A DNA stretch of 64,000 bases, taken from contig NZ_AUMM01000003.1 in NCBI RefSeq assembly GCF_000430685.1, positions 62,001-126,000 of the forward strand, read 5' to 3'. The DNA is from Tuberibacillus calidus DSM 17572 (GTDB lineage: Bacteria; Bacillota; Bacilli; Bacillales; Sporolactobacillaceae). A program made the position numbers and the translations under genes. Below the pieces are notes generated by a model. It saw only the letters and a program-made list of their open reading frames with translations. It had not been told where the DNA came from and made no database searches. This document shows, in pieces, positions 45,662 through 54,884 of this stretch. Position 1 is the stretch's first letter. Every line of letters begins with the position of its first letter.

Positions 45662-46825
45662 TTAAGCTCGATGTATGCCTCTTTCTCCGTTTAATGTAAA
45701 GATACGCATGATTTGTTCCGTCTGTTTTTCAATTAATAGCGCAGCTTTGGCAAAACTATCTTCCAGAGTCAGTGGTCCGTTCGCGATGGCAAAGGCAGCC
45801 GTCAACCCCTCTTTATAAAGTGGTTCTAGATCATCACCGATGGCACCGGCCAGTGCGATGACAGGGATATGATAAGATTTGGCACTTTGACAAATACCGG
45901 CTATAACTTTTCCATAACATGTTTGAGCATCAAGTTTTCCTTCACCTGTCAAAATCAGGTGTGGCTTATGATTTTGAAGTAATGCATCAAAAGCAACCGT
46001 CTTTTTCACGAGTTGGATGCCGGATAAGAGTTGGGCATTAAGAAAAGCGAGCAGTCCTGCAGCCGTACCCCCGGCGGCACCAGCACCCGCAAGGTGATGC
46101 AAACGAATGCCGCGTTTTTGCTTCACCACATCGGCAAAGCGATGTAGCGCTTTGTCCAATTCCGAAACCATTTGCGGCGTGGCACCCTTTTGCGGTCCGA
46201 AGACGGCCGATGCACCTGTTTCACCAACGAGCGGATTCGCCACGTCACAGGCAATTTGAAAAGAGCAATCTCGAAGGCGCGGGTCGGCATCCGTATCGTC
46301 AACCATATGTAAATGTTGAAGCGCCAAGCCGCCATCCGGCAGCTCCCTGCCGCTATCATCCAAAAAGCGATAACCGAGTGCTTTTAACAATCCCGTTCCC
46401 GCGTCGTTTGTGGCACTACCACCTAAACAAATTATAAAAGTTCTCAAGCCTTGATCTAACGCATGGCGGATGAGCTCACCGGTTCCGTAGGTAGTCGTTT
46501 GACTCGGGTCTAACTCTGCGGGTTTAAGAAACGAGAGGCCGGAAGCTGCGGCGAGCTCAATGACGGCGGTTTGGCCGTCGCCAGTGATGCCATAGGATGC
46601 CGCGATCGGGCGCCCGAGCGGATCATGAACAGACACCCCTTCAACCAACGTGCCGTGTGTGGCATCAACAATGCTGGATGTTGTTCCTTCTCCGCCGTCG
46701 GCCATCGGCACAGGAATTATTTTTGCTTCCGGAACGACTTTTTTAATACCTCGGGCCATCGCTTGACACACCTCTGTCGCGGAAAGCGAGCCTTTAAAGG
46801 AATCAGGGGCTAAGATAATGTGCAA
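45662..46825 (-). CDS. glxK: Glycerate kinase, GlxK family
   Basis: A 387-aa kinase phosphorylating glycerate. LAPDSFKGSLSATEVCQAM, PMADGGEGTT, CLGGSATNDAGTGLLKALG, LAGAGAAGGTAAGLLAF and LTGEGKLDAQT are the family blocks. The TTG at 46825 is 9 bp from AAGGAG; a TTG at 46834 is too close to the site. Confidence 0.92.
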   Translation of the reverse strand: MHIILAPDSFKGSLSATEVCQAMARGIKKVVPEAKIIPVPMADGGEGTTSSIVDATHGTLVEGVSVHDPLGRPIAASYGITGDGQTAVIELAAASGLSFLKPAELDPSQTTTYGTGELIRHALDQGLRTFIICLGGSATNDAGTGLLKALGYRFLDDSGRELPDGGLALQHLHMVDDTDADPRLRDCSFQIACDVANPLVGETGASAVFGPQKGATPQMVSELDKALHRFADVVKQKRGIRLHHLAGAGAAGGTAAGLLAFLNAQLLSGIQLVKKTVAFDALLQNHKPHLILTGEGKLDAQTCYGKVIAGICQSAKSYHIPVIALAGAIGDDLEPLYKEGLTAAFAIANGPLTLEDSFAKAALLIEKQTEQIMRIFTLNGERGIHRA

Positions 46826-47003
46826 TCTGTACAACTCCTTGTATGCGTTTGCAAATGATAAATTTATTATAAAACTGGCGGAGCGGACTTTCCATAGGAT
46901 GTTATGATGAAAAGGATTTCAGTCTACTCTGTCGATTTTGTGTGGTTTAACCAAAAAGCAAGAGCGAATGGGAAAGGGGAGGAAGGTGGGTTCAATTAAC
47001 AAA

Positions 47004-47038
47004 TAAAAAACAGCCATGAACCACTTGGTCATGGCTGT
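47004..47038 (-). terminator. Terminator after amino-acid permease gene
   Basis: On the minus strand CAGCCATGA/TCATGGCTG followed by TTTTTTATTTG. Confidence 0.92.
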
Positions 47039-47066
47039 CCATCCATTAATGAGTGTTGATCGGTTT

Positions 47067-48461
47067 TTAACTTACTTTTTTGTTGACCTTGGTTAGCTGG
47101 GCTTTTTTATGATACCCTTTGCCATAGAAAAAGGCCGTTAAAATGATGATCCAGAGTGGGCCAACAACCAAGGCAATTCGTGTATCAGGCGATAAAGCCA
47201 TCGCCGCTGCGATGCCAATTAAAAAGACAATGGAGAAGATCGATGAAAACGGATATAAAGGCAAGCGGTAATCCAAAAGCTCTTTAGATTTTTGTAAACT
47301 GCTCCGAAATTTCATCTGAGAAAGTAAAATCACAACCCATGTCCAAATGGCACCAAACGTCGAGATCGAGGTCACCCAGGCAAAAACCTTAGCGGGGACA
47401 ATATAATTTAGTACAACGCCAATCAGTAGCACAATAGCCGTTACAAATACCGCAAAACCCGGCACGCCGTTTTTGTTTAACTTCGCAAAGCGCTTCGGCG
47501 CTTCACCGTTTTCCGCCAAGTTAAATAGCATGCGCGCGGTGCTGAATAAACCACCGTTACACGATGAAAGGGCGGCTGTCAATACAACAAAGTTAATGAT
47601 GCCAGCTGCAGCCGGGATGCCGAGTTTGTCAAACGTCATGACAAACGGGCTGCCTTTTGTCCCAAGCTCATTCCATGGATAAATCGACATAATAACGAAT
47701 AAAGCACCGACATAAAAGATGAGGATGCGCCAGAAGGTGGCATCGACGGCTTTGGCAATGGTTTTCTTTGGATTTTTCGCTTCACCGGCGGTTACCCCAA
47801 TCATTTCAATGCCAAGGAAGGCAAAGGCGACCATTTGCAGTGAAAGCAAAATCCCTTTGATGCCGTGCGGAAGGAAACCGCCATGGCTCCATAAATTGTG
47901 AATCCCCGTCGCCAATCCGCCATTTCCGATTCCAAAAATAATCATTCCGAGTCCAGAAACGATCATGAATATGATGGTGATAATTTTTATTAACGCAAAC
48001 CAAAATTCTAGTTCCCCATAGGCTTTAACGGTAAGGAAATTAACGAGAGCCATAATAACTAGAGCAGCGAGTACCCAGATCCAGCGCGGCACATCTGGAA
48101 ACCAGAAGCCCATATATATACCAACAGCCGTGATTTCTGCCATGCAAGTAACAACCCATAAAAACCAATAATTCCAACCGGTAATAAATCCAGGAAGTGG
48201 ACCTAAATATTCACGGGCATATTGACTGAACGAGCCTGACACCGGCTTGTGTATAGCCATCTCACCAAGTGCTCTCATGATAAAAAACATCACGATGCCA
48301 GAAAGTATATAGGCGAGCAAGATGCCAGGTCCAGCGAGTTCAATGGCAGAAGCCGACCCCAAGAATAAACCAACACCGATCGCCGATCCAAGGGCCATCA
48401 GTGTAATATGCCTTTCTTTTAACTCACGTTGTAATCCGCTTTCCGGAGTGTTGTTCTTCAT
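47067..48461 (-). CDS. Amino-acid permease (APC family, AapA/ProY-like)
   Basis: A 464-aa transporter with 12 helices. N-terminal LKERHITLMALGSAIGVGLFLGSASAIELAGPG is the classic AAT-family motif; GSFSQYAREYLGPLPGF and GEAKNPKKTIAKA follow. ATG at 48461 after TTGGAGGAAA; the frame opened further upstream lacks a site. It is divergent from an AdeR-like regulator and ald, so alanine (L or D) is a reasonable guess for the substrate. Confidence 0.88.
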   Translation of the reverse strand: MKNNTPESGLQRELKERHITLMALGSAIGVGLFLGSASAIELAGPGILLAYILSGIVMFFIMRALGEMAIHKPVSGSFSQYAREYLGPLPGFITGWNYWFLWVVTCMAEITAVGIYMGFWFPDVPRWIWVLAALVIMALVNFLTVKAYGELEFWFALIKIITIIFMIVSGLGMIIFGIGNGGLATGIHNLWSHGGFLPHGIKGILLSLQMVAFAFLGIEMIGVTAGEAKNPKKTIAKAVDATFWRILIFYVGALFVIMSIYPWNELGTKGSPFVMTFDKLGIPAAAGIINFVVLTAALSSCNGGLFSTARMLFNLAENGEAPKRFAKLNKNGVPGFAVFVTAIVLLIGVVLNYIVPAKVFAWVTSISTFGAIWTWVVILLSQMKFRSSLQKSKELLDYRLPLYPFSSIFSIVFLIGIAAAMALSPDTRIALVVGPLWIIILTAFFYGKGYHKKAQLTKVNKKVS

Positions 48462-48658
48462 TGCTGTTTCCTCCAATCTTGTTGCGGGTTCATGTGTGGT
48501 GCTGATGCTGTCACCGGAAAGGTGATGGTAGCGCTTACAATATACCATAATAGTTAGTGTGTGACAAGTCGTGTTTTGTAAACACCTCAAAAATTGGCGT
48601 ATAATATTGTTAAAAACCACAAATAACGGTTATCTGCTAAATCAGAAGGGGAAAGCGT

Positions 48659-49858
48659 ATGGAATACGATTCAATTTGGGATAATCTCGATAGTTTGGAG
48701 GAATTTGCCGATGCGGTAAGCGAGTTTTTGCATTGTCCAGTTACGATTGAAGATCGCAACCACCGACTCTTAGCTTACAGTACTCACGATGAGCGGACGG
48801 ACCCGGCGCGCATTTCAACGATCATTGGCCGACGCGTCCCTGAAAAAGTGATCAATAGCCTTTGGAAAGAAGGCATTATTCCGAGCCTTTTAAACAGCCG
48901 TGATCCGGTTCGCGTCAAAAAAATGGAAGATATTGGTCTTGGTGACCGCGTCGCTGTATCCATCTGGCATAAAAATGAGGTGCTCGGTTTTATTTGGGCG
49001 CTGGAAATTGATCGAGTTTTGGGTGAGGAAGAATTTGCCTTTTTGAAAAGAGCAGCGCAAGCGATCAAAAATAAATTGTTACCCATGCAGGCGCGCCGAG
49101 ATAAAAAAGAAGAACGATCACAGGAATTTTTCTGGAAGTTATTAACGAGTCATTTTCAGACCGAAGAGGCGATCATCGAAAATTTTCACCGACTTCAAAT
49201 CAACCCATCATCGTCCTATGCTCTCGCTGTTTTTCAGTTTCGAGAGGATATCTCAAGCAGCGAGGAAAAAAAGATTTTATATCTATTAAAAACGATTCAG
49301 CAATTAAAGATTATGCTTTATACGATTGATCACCAAAAATTGATACTATTGATTGCCCTTGACCATATCGACCAGCCGCTGACAACATTATCAGAATTTG
49401 TACAAACTTTTGTCGAGAAAACGGAGGAACGCTTCGGCGTTGGTGAAATTACCCCGGCATTCAGCAGTTTGCATACGGACTATCTTGATGTGGAACGAGC
49501 TTACAAGGAAGCGTTATCGGTTATTGCTATAAAGGAAAAATTTCCGCATGAAGTAAAAGAGATCTTTGGTTATCAAAATCTGGGGATCTACCGGTTTATC
49601 GATGTCCTTTTAGAAAAACGCACAAAGGACGGGTTTAAAAATCACGCTTTGGAAAAGCTCCGCGAATATGATGAAAAACACCAAACGAACTTAACCGAAA
49701 CAATCGAAACATTTTTGGATAAAGATAATAATGTCCATGAGGCCGCTAAAGCGTTAAACGTTCACGTTAATACACTAGCTTATCGGTTAAAGCGCATTGC
49801 TGAAATCGGGGAAATCAATTTAAAAGATCCCAATCAGAAAATCACATTTATATATTGA
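48659..49858 (+). CDS. PucR-family regulator, AdeR-like
   Basis: A 399-aa regulator. N-terminal region (1-150) resembles a GAF/CdaR sensor (FLHCPVTIEDRNHRLLAYST), and the C terminus carries the PucR-type HTH: EAAKALNVHVNTLAYRLKRIAEI (about 362-384). It sits directly upstream of ald, as AdeR, the ald activator, does in B. subtilis. GAAGGGG before ATG. The symbol adeR is likely but rests on context. Confidence 0.82.
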   Translation: MEYDSIWDNLDSLEEFADAVSEFLHCPVTIEDRNHRLLAYSTHDERTDPARISTIIGRRVPEKVINSLWKEGIIPSLLNSRDPVRVKKMEDIGLGDRVAVSIWHKNEVLGFIWALEIDRVLGEEEFAFLKRAAQAIKNKLLPMQARRDKKEERSQEFFWKLLTSHFQTEEAIIENFHRLQINPSSSYALAVFQFREDISSSEEKKILYLLKTIQQLKIMLYTIDHQKLILLIALDHIDQPLTTLSEFVQTFVEKTEERFGVGEITPAFSSLHTDYLDVERAYKEALSVIAIKEKFPHEVKEIFGYQNLGIYRFIDVLLEKRTKDGFKNHALEKLREYDEKHQTNLTETIETFLDKDNNVHEAAKALNVHVNTLAYRLKRIAEIGEINLKDPNQKITFIY

Positions 49859-49891
49859 CCTGAAACTTGAGCGCTTTAAGCATTTATAACT

Positions 49892-49911
49892 TTTTGTGGA
49901 AATCCACAAAA
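49892..49911. promoter_or_regulatory. Inverted repeat upstream of ald, likely AdeR operator
   Basis: TTTTGTGGA-AA-TCCACAAAA, a perfect 9-bp palindrome with a 2-bp centre. TATACT (-10) lies about 51 bp downstream with no good -35, which fits an activator-dependent promoter. Confidence 0.65.
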
Positions 49912-50015
49912 GACGAGCATTATTTTTTCTTATGGACACAATGAAAGGGCTTGCAAATTGGGGTATACTGAAACTAACGAGGTCGCATGACCGAAGTTAA
50001 GGAGGATATTGGATT

Positions 50016-51149
50016 ATGATTATTGGTGTTCCAAAAGAAATTAAGAATAATGAAAACCGCGTCGCCATCACACCTGCAGGTGTCGTTTCGATGGTCAGCG
50101 CTGGTCATAAAGTCCTTGTTGAAAAAGGTGCCGGCGTTGGTTCGGGTTTTACGGATGAAGAATATAAAAAAGCCGGTGCAGAAATCATCGAATCTGCCGC
50201 TGATGTTTGGTCCGGAGCGGAAATGGTCATGAAAGTGAAAGAACCGCTGGAAAGCGAATACGGTTATTTCCGTCCGGGTCTTGTGCTTTTCACATATCTT
50301 CACTTAGCCGCAGATCCGAAACTCACGCAGGCTTTGAAAGATAGTGGCGTCATTGCCATTGGCTATGAAACCGTTTCGGTTGGACGGACCTTGCCGCTTT
50401 TATCACCAATGAGTGAAGTCGCAGGTCGCATGGCTGCGATTATCGGCGCGCAATTTTTACAAAAAACCAATGGTGGAGAAGGCATTCTTTTATCCGGTGT
50501 GCCAGGTGTTCCGCGCGGTAAAGTGACCATCATTGGCGGCGGAATTGTTGGGACAAATGCTGCAAAAATCGCCATAGGTTTAGGTGCCGATGTGACGATT
50601 ATTGATCTCAATCCTGAGCGTTTGCGCGAGTTGGATGACATTTTCGGTAACCAAGTGACAACGCTTATGTCCAACACCTACAATATTGCTGAAGCCGTTA
50701 AAGAAGCGGATCTTTTAATTGGTGCCGTTTTAATTCCGGGTGCTAAAGCACCGAAGCTTGTCACGGAAGAAATGGTCAAAACCATGAAACCAGGTTCAGT
50801 GATCGTGGACGTTGCTATTGACCAAGGTGGGATCGTTGAAACATCCGATCATGTGACGACACATGACAATCCAACTTATGTGAAACATGGGGTAGTCCAT
50901 TATTCTGTAGCAAACATGCCAGGTGCTGTGCCGAAAACGTCAACCCTTGCCTTAACCAATTCGACATTAACTTATGCTTTACAAATTGCGAATAAAGGTG
51001 TCTTCAAAGCCATCGCCGAAAACGATGCCTTAAAACGCGGCGTCAATGTGGCTAATGGTGAAATCACCTTTGAAGCGGTCGCCAAAGACCTTGGTTATAA
51101 GTATGTACCGGTCGAAAAAGCCCTTGAAAAAGAATTGGCCGCTCTATAA
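50016..51149 (+). CDS. ald: Alanine dehydrogenase
   Basis: A 377-aa NAD-dependent enzyme, L-alanine to pyruvate and ammonia, important for alanine use and sporulation. [18 protein letters not shown] at the start; catalytic Lys (MVMKVKEPL) and His (YLHLAAD); Rossmann motif [21 protein letters not shown]-terminal [21 protein letters not shown] before ATG. All key residues intact. Confidence 0.96.
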   Translation: MIIGVPKEIKNNENRVAITPAGVVSMVSAGHKVLVEKGAGVGSGFTDEEYKKAGAEIIESAADVWSGAEMVMKVKEPLESEYGYFRPGLVLFTYLHLAADPKLTQALKDSGVIAIGYETVSVGRTLPLLSPMSEVAGRMAAIIGAQFLQKTNGGEGILLSGVPGVPRGKVTIIGGGIVGTNAAKIAIGLGADVTIIDLNPERLRELDDIFGNQVTTLMSNTYNIAEAVKEADLLIGAVLIPGAKAPKLVTEEMVKTMKPGSVIVDVAIDQGGIVETSDHVTTHDNPTYVKHGVVHYSVANMPGAVPKTSTLALTNSTLTYALQIANKGVFKAIAENDALKRGVNVANGEITFEAVAKDLGYKYVPVEKALEKELAAL

Positions 51150-51172
51150 GCATCAATAGAAAAATACTCCCA

Positions 51173-51212
51173 GACCCAACTTGCGGCAATCCTTGCAAGT
51201 TGGGTCTTATTT
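51173..51212 (+). terminator. Terminator after ald
   Basis: 12-bp stem GACCCAACTTGC/GCAAGTTGGGTC with a 10-nt loop and TTATTTCTTC. Confidence 0.9.
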
Positions 51213-51214
51213 CT

Positions 51215-51358
51215 TCTGGAAAGAAATTTCTGTTATTGATGAGTCCAGCATAGAAACAATGTTGTTCATAAAGTGGTAAAAAATAACATAGATAACGTAA
51301 AGGGTAATGAGATCGACATCTACCACTTTATGAGCTTGCCAACCGGCAAGTTTTCTTA
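51215..51358 (+). repeat. Structured intergenic element, enlarged copy 5, with a terminator-like hairpin
   Basis: Starts CTGGAAAGAAATTTCT and closes GTCCAGCATAG, like the other copies. The second stem is expanded: CATAAAGTGGTA (51267-51278) with TACCACTTTATG (51321-51332), perfect 12 bp. CTTGCC/GGCAAG plus TTTTCTTAT (51335-51358) follows and may act as a terminator upstream of the threonine synthase. Confidence 0.45.
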
Positions 51359-51437
51359 TAAATTTTTAGATGCCTAAGTTAATTAATGCTCTTTCCTTCG
51401 TTTTTATGATAAAAATCTTATGAGAGGGGGATAGAAG

Positions 51438-52654
51438 ATGCCATTTAGTTATGTCTCCCATTTGTCGTGTCCAAAGTGTCAGTCAGTATATAGCATCGAT
51501 GAGATTCACCAACTTTGTGCGTGCGGGTCACCATTACTGGTCAAGTACCGTTTAGAAGAACTGGCCTTTTCGCTCAAACCGAGCGACCTCATGACAAGGC
51601 CGTCGACGCTCTGGCGATATCATGAATGGCTCCCGGTTCAATCTGAAGACAATGTCGTCACCTTAGGAGAGGGCGTGACGCCGCTTATTCCCATGCCGCG
51701 GATCGGTCGTGAGATGGGGATTGCGCATTTCTATATGAAAGATGAAGGGGTTTTACCGACCGGGACTTTTAAAGCTAGAGGCGCAGCGGTCGGTGTTTCG
51801 AAAGCAAAAGAGCTGGGCATCAAAGCCCTCGCTATGCCGACAAACGGTAATGCTGGTGCCGCTTGGTCCCTTTACGCGGCTAGAGCAGGAATTAAAGCCA
51901 CGATTGTCATGCCCGTTGACGCTCCTGAAATCACAAGAAAAGAATGCGAGGCTTCTGGGGCGAATCTTTTTTTGGTCAATGGTTTAATCAGTGACGCCGG
52001 TAAAATCGTAGCGAAGGCGGTTGAAAAGGGACAGCTATTTGATGCGTCCACTTTAAAGGAACCGTACCGAATCGAAGGAAAAAAACGATGGGCCTTGAGA
52101 TCGCGGAACAATTAGGGTGGAAAATGCCAGATGTCATTTTATACCCAACGGGGGGCGGCGTCGGCATCATTGGCATTTATAAAGCATTAAATGAACTGCT
52201 CCAAATGGGTTGGGTAGAAGGGCCTCTTCCGCGCTTAGTCGCTGTACAAGCTGAAGGCTGTGCCCCGATTGTTCAGGCATGGCAGGAGGGGAAATCCATC
52301 TCGGAATTTTGGTCGAACGCGAATACCGTTGCATTTGGGATCAATGTACCTAAAGCTCTGGGGGATTTTTTAGTCCTGGATGCCATATACAAAACGCATG
52401 GATGTGCGGTTGCTGTTGATGATGAAACGATCCTTGCTGAACAGCGGAGAATTGCCTCCCATGAGGGAGCCTTTGTTTGTCCAGAAGGGGCAGCGACGTT
52501 TGTTGCCGCCAAGAGATTAAGAGAAAATGGCTGGATCAAAGATGGAGAAGTGGTCATCGCTCTAAATACGGGAACGGGCCTAAAATACCCGAATACGATT
52601 CATCGCGAGGTGCCGATTCTTCAACCGGGGGATTCCTTAGCGGAAGATATATAA
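51438..52654 (+). pseudogene. Threonine synthase (PLP, zinc-ribbon form) with -1 frameshift
   Basis: The first part (51438-52115) gives CPKCQSVYSIDEIHQLCACG zinc ribbon, the PLP lysine in PTGTFKARGAAVG and PTNGNAGAAWSLYAARAG. The second (52088-52654) gives LYPTGGGVGIIGIYKAL and ALNTGTGLKYP. Together they match a ~405-aa threonine synthase. The break is at an A7 run (52079-52085); eight A would restore RIEGKK-TMGLEIAEQLGW. It may be a true mutation, a sequencing error or slippage. Confidence 0.85.
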
Positions 52655-52951
52655 AAGCGTCGCCGAACAATACATAACTGTCTCTTATTCGTGCTAAACC
52701 GTAAACGACCAGCGACTTTTCTATACAGCTTTACTGTATGGGACTCTCATACTCATAACCCTTTTATTATGGGAACCATTTGGCGTATTCCCACCCCATT
52801 GAGGTATTTGCCGCTGGAATTGACCCCCTGTTTTCATTCCCTTTAGAAGCGGGGACTCTTTACGGGCTGCGCGAAAAGCGATAACGATTTCATGTTATAA
52901 TAGATCTATTAAAAGAGAATACTATAGTAAAAGAAAATAGGGGGATTTATT

Positions 52952-54466
52952 TTGGATTTGTTTATCCCAGAGCAGGTTAATTTATATGACGAAATGCGAA
53001 AAATGGCGAAACGCCATCCGAATTCCGTGATTATTGAAGACTTAAGCGGGACGCTGACCTATGAAAAATTTTTGCTTGCTGTTAACGTGCTCAGTCGAAA
53101 AATCAAAGTGATGACGAGCCATGAAACGCGCGTCGGACTCTATTTGCCGAATGTGACGGGAACTGTTATTGCTCTATTTGCACTATTTAAAAACGAACAA
53201 GACCCGTGTATTCTAAATTTTTCGATGGGCGCGGAAACGATCGTCGATTGTTTGGAAACAGCGTCTTTGCGGACAGTGATCACCTCTCGGGAATTTATTA
53301 AGGTGGCTAATTTATACTCCGTGGTCGACGAGATGGAAAAAATTGTACGAGTTATTTATCTCGAAGACCTTAGGGATCAACTCACCTTAGGTCAAAAACT
53401 CGGCGGTTTAGCTGAAAGCAAGCTACCGATTTCGAAAAAACGGAAACAGGGTCATGTGATATTATTCACATCCGGAACAGAAACAAAACCCAAAGGCGTC
53501 ATGTTGACGCATCGAAACATTTACGCCAATATCAAACAGGCAGTATCAACCGTCGATCTCACAGAGAAAGATCGTATTTTCAATCCATTGCCGTTGTTTC
53601 ATTCATTTGGCTTGACTGTCGGGGCGGTATTACCTTTCATCACTAATATTAAAAGCTTTCTTTATCCATCACCGCTTCATTATAAAGAAATACCGAAAAT
53701 GATTGGACAGGATAAAAGCACCATCTTTGTTGCCACCAATACCTTTTTTAAAAACTATGCCAAATTTGCTTCTCGTGAAGATCTTAAAACACTTCGAATT
53801 GTGGTGGCTGGCGCTGAGAAATTGACGAAGGATGTTAAAGATCTGTATGAGCGCGAGTTCGGTGTGACCCTTTTACAAGGCTATGGCACAACGGAGACCT
53901 CACCGATTGTCTCACTGAATACACCGACCCATCACAAAGAAGGATCGGTCGGCAAACTCATTCCACTAATGGAGTATAAATTGGAGAAAATTGAAGGGAT
54001 CGACCACGGCGGCGTCTTACTATTAAAAGGGCCAAATGTCATGAAAGGGTATTTAATCCATGGAAAAGGTTTTGTGCCGTGCGGGGAATGGTATAATACG
54101 GGAGATATTGCTGACGTCGATGAAGACGGCTATCTTTATATCATATCGCGATTAAAACGCTTTGCCAAAATCGCTGGTGAAATGATATCGCTCAATAAAC
54201 TCGAAGAAATGGCTTTGGCGTGTTACCAGCAGTCCGGCTTCTACGCTGTGAGCATCCCTGATCCTAAAAAGGGAGAAAAAATTATTTTATTTACGACTCA
54301 CAGCGATTTGAGCGATAAACCGCTTAGAAAATATATAAAAGAACAAAAAGTCTCATCCTTATACATCCCTTCCAAGATTGAACCGATTGATGAAGTGCCG
54401 ATTCTTGGAAGTGGGAAAGTCAACTATCGCGAATTGGAAGTCCGCGCCAAAGCAATGTTTTCTTAA
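52952..54466 (+). CDS. AMP-binding acyl-CoA/acyl-ACP synthetase-like protein
   Basis: A 504-aa adenylate-forming enzyme. P-loop FTSGTETKPKGVMLTHRN, GYGTTETSP, WYNTGDIADVDEDGYLYIISR and C-terminal GKVNYRE with the catalytic lysine. The sequence has an Aas-like acyl-ACP synthetase look (SRLKRFAKIAGEMISL). TTG start after AGGGGG. A TATAAT near 52895 may be its -10. The 297-bp gap upstream shows no other gene. Confidence 0.85.
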   Translation: MDLFIPEQVNLYDEMRKMAKRHPNSVIIEDLSGTLTYEKFLLAVNVLSRKIKVMTSHETRVGLYLPNVTGTVIALFALFKNEQDPCILNFSMGAETIVDCLETASLRTVITSREFIKVANLYSVVDEMEKIVRVIYLEDLRDQLTLGQKLGGLAESKLPISKKRKQGHVILFTSGTETKPKGVMLTHRNIYANIKQAVSTVDLTEKDRIFNPLPLFHSFGLTVGAVLPFITNIKSFLYPSPLHYKEIPKMIGQDKSTIFVATNTFFKNYAKFASREDLKTLRIVVAGAEKLTKDVKDLYEREFGVTLLQGYGTTETSPIVSLNTPTHHKEGSVGKLIPLMEYKLEKIEGIDHGGVLLLKGPNVMKGYLIHGKGFVPCGEWYNTGDIADVDEDGYLYIISRLKRFAKIAGEMISLNKLEEMALACYQQSGFYAVSIPDPKKGEKIILFTTHSDLSDKPLRKYIKEQKVSSLYIPSKIEPIDEVPILGSGKVNYRELEVRAKAMFS

Positions 54467-54479
54467 AAAAGGCATGAAA

Positions 54480-54515
54480 ACAGGTGCCCTAGTGAAGGCA
54501 CCTGTTAGTTTTTTA
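54480..54515. terminator. Bidirectional terminator
   Basis: ACAGGTGCC/GGCACCTGT then TAGTTTTTT, between convergent genes. Confidence 0.9.
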
Positions 54516-54629
54516 TTACCAAACATAAGCTGTACCGACAATAATCAAGAGGATAAACAGGACGACGATTAAGACGAAGCTATAGCCCCCGCCAAAGCCG
54601 CATGTTCCGCCAGCAGCACCAAAACCCAT
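54516..54629 (-). CDS. YjcZ-family small spore membrane protein
   Basis: A 37-aa protein: a glycine-rich N terminus (MGFGAAGGTCGFGGGYSF) and one hydrophobic helix (VLIVVLFILLIIVGTAYV), the hallmark of YjcZ-type sporulation proteins. GGAGGTGATTG gives a near-perfect ribosome site before the ATG at 54629. A small gene that automated tools often miss. Confidence 0.88.
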   Translation of the reverse strand: MGFGAAGGTCGFGGGYSFVLIVVLFILLIIVGTAYVW

Positions 54630-54795
54630 GAACAATCACCTCCTTCTGGAAGCGATAGTTCATCATACGCGAAAAAGACAACAGTGTGATGGACAGATGG
54701 TTCATTATGATCAAAATATATCTTTACCTAAAAGGCGTCTTACCGATGAAACGAAAATAGGTTTTTAAGTTCCAATCAATTGTTATCAAATGGAA

Positions 54796-54830
54796 AACGG
54801 GACGCCTGGTTGAAATAGCGTCCCGCAGTT
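54796..54830. terminator. Hairpin terminator downstream of the glucosaminidase gene
   Basis: CGGGACGC/GCGTCCCG with A4 on one side and T5 on the other. Confidence 0.8.
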
Positions 54831-54884
54831 TTTGAAATTAGGTTTTACATCTGACTAGAAAAAATCACCGATATCCATAAGCTC

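Noticed and set aside
49920-49960. Sigma-54 promoter for ald
   Set aside because: GGACAC and TTGCA are seen, but the spacing does not fit the -24/-12 rule.
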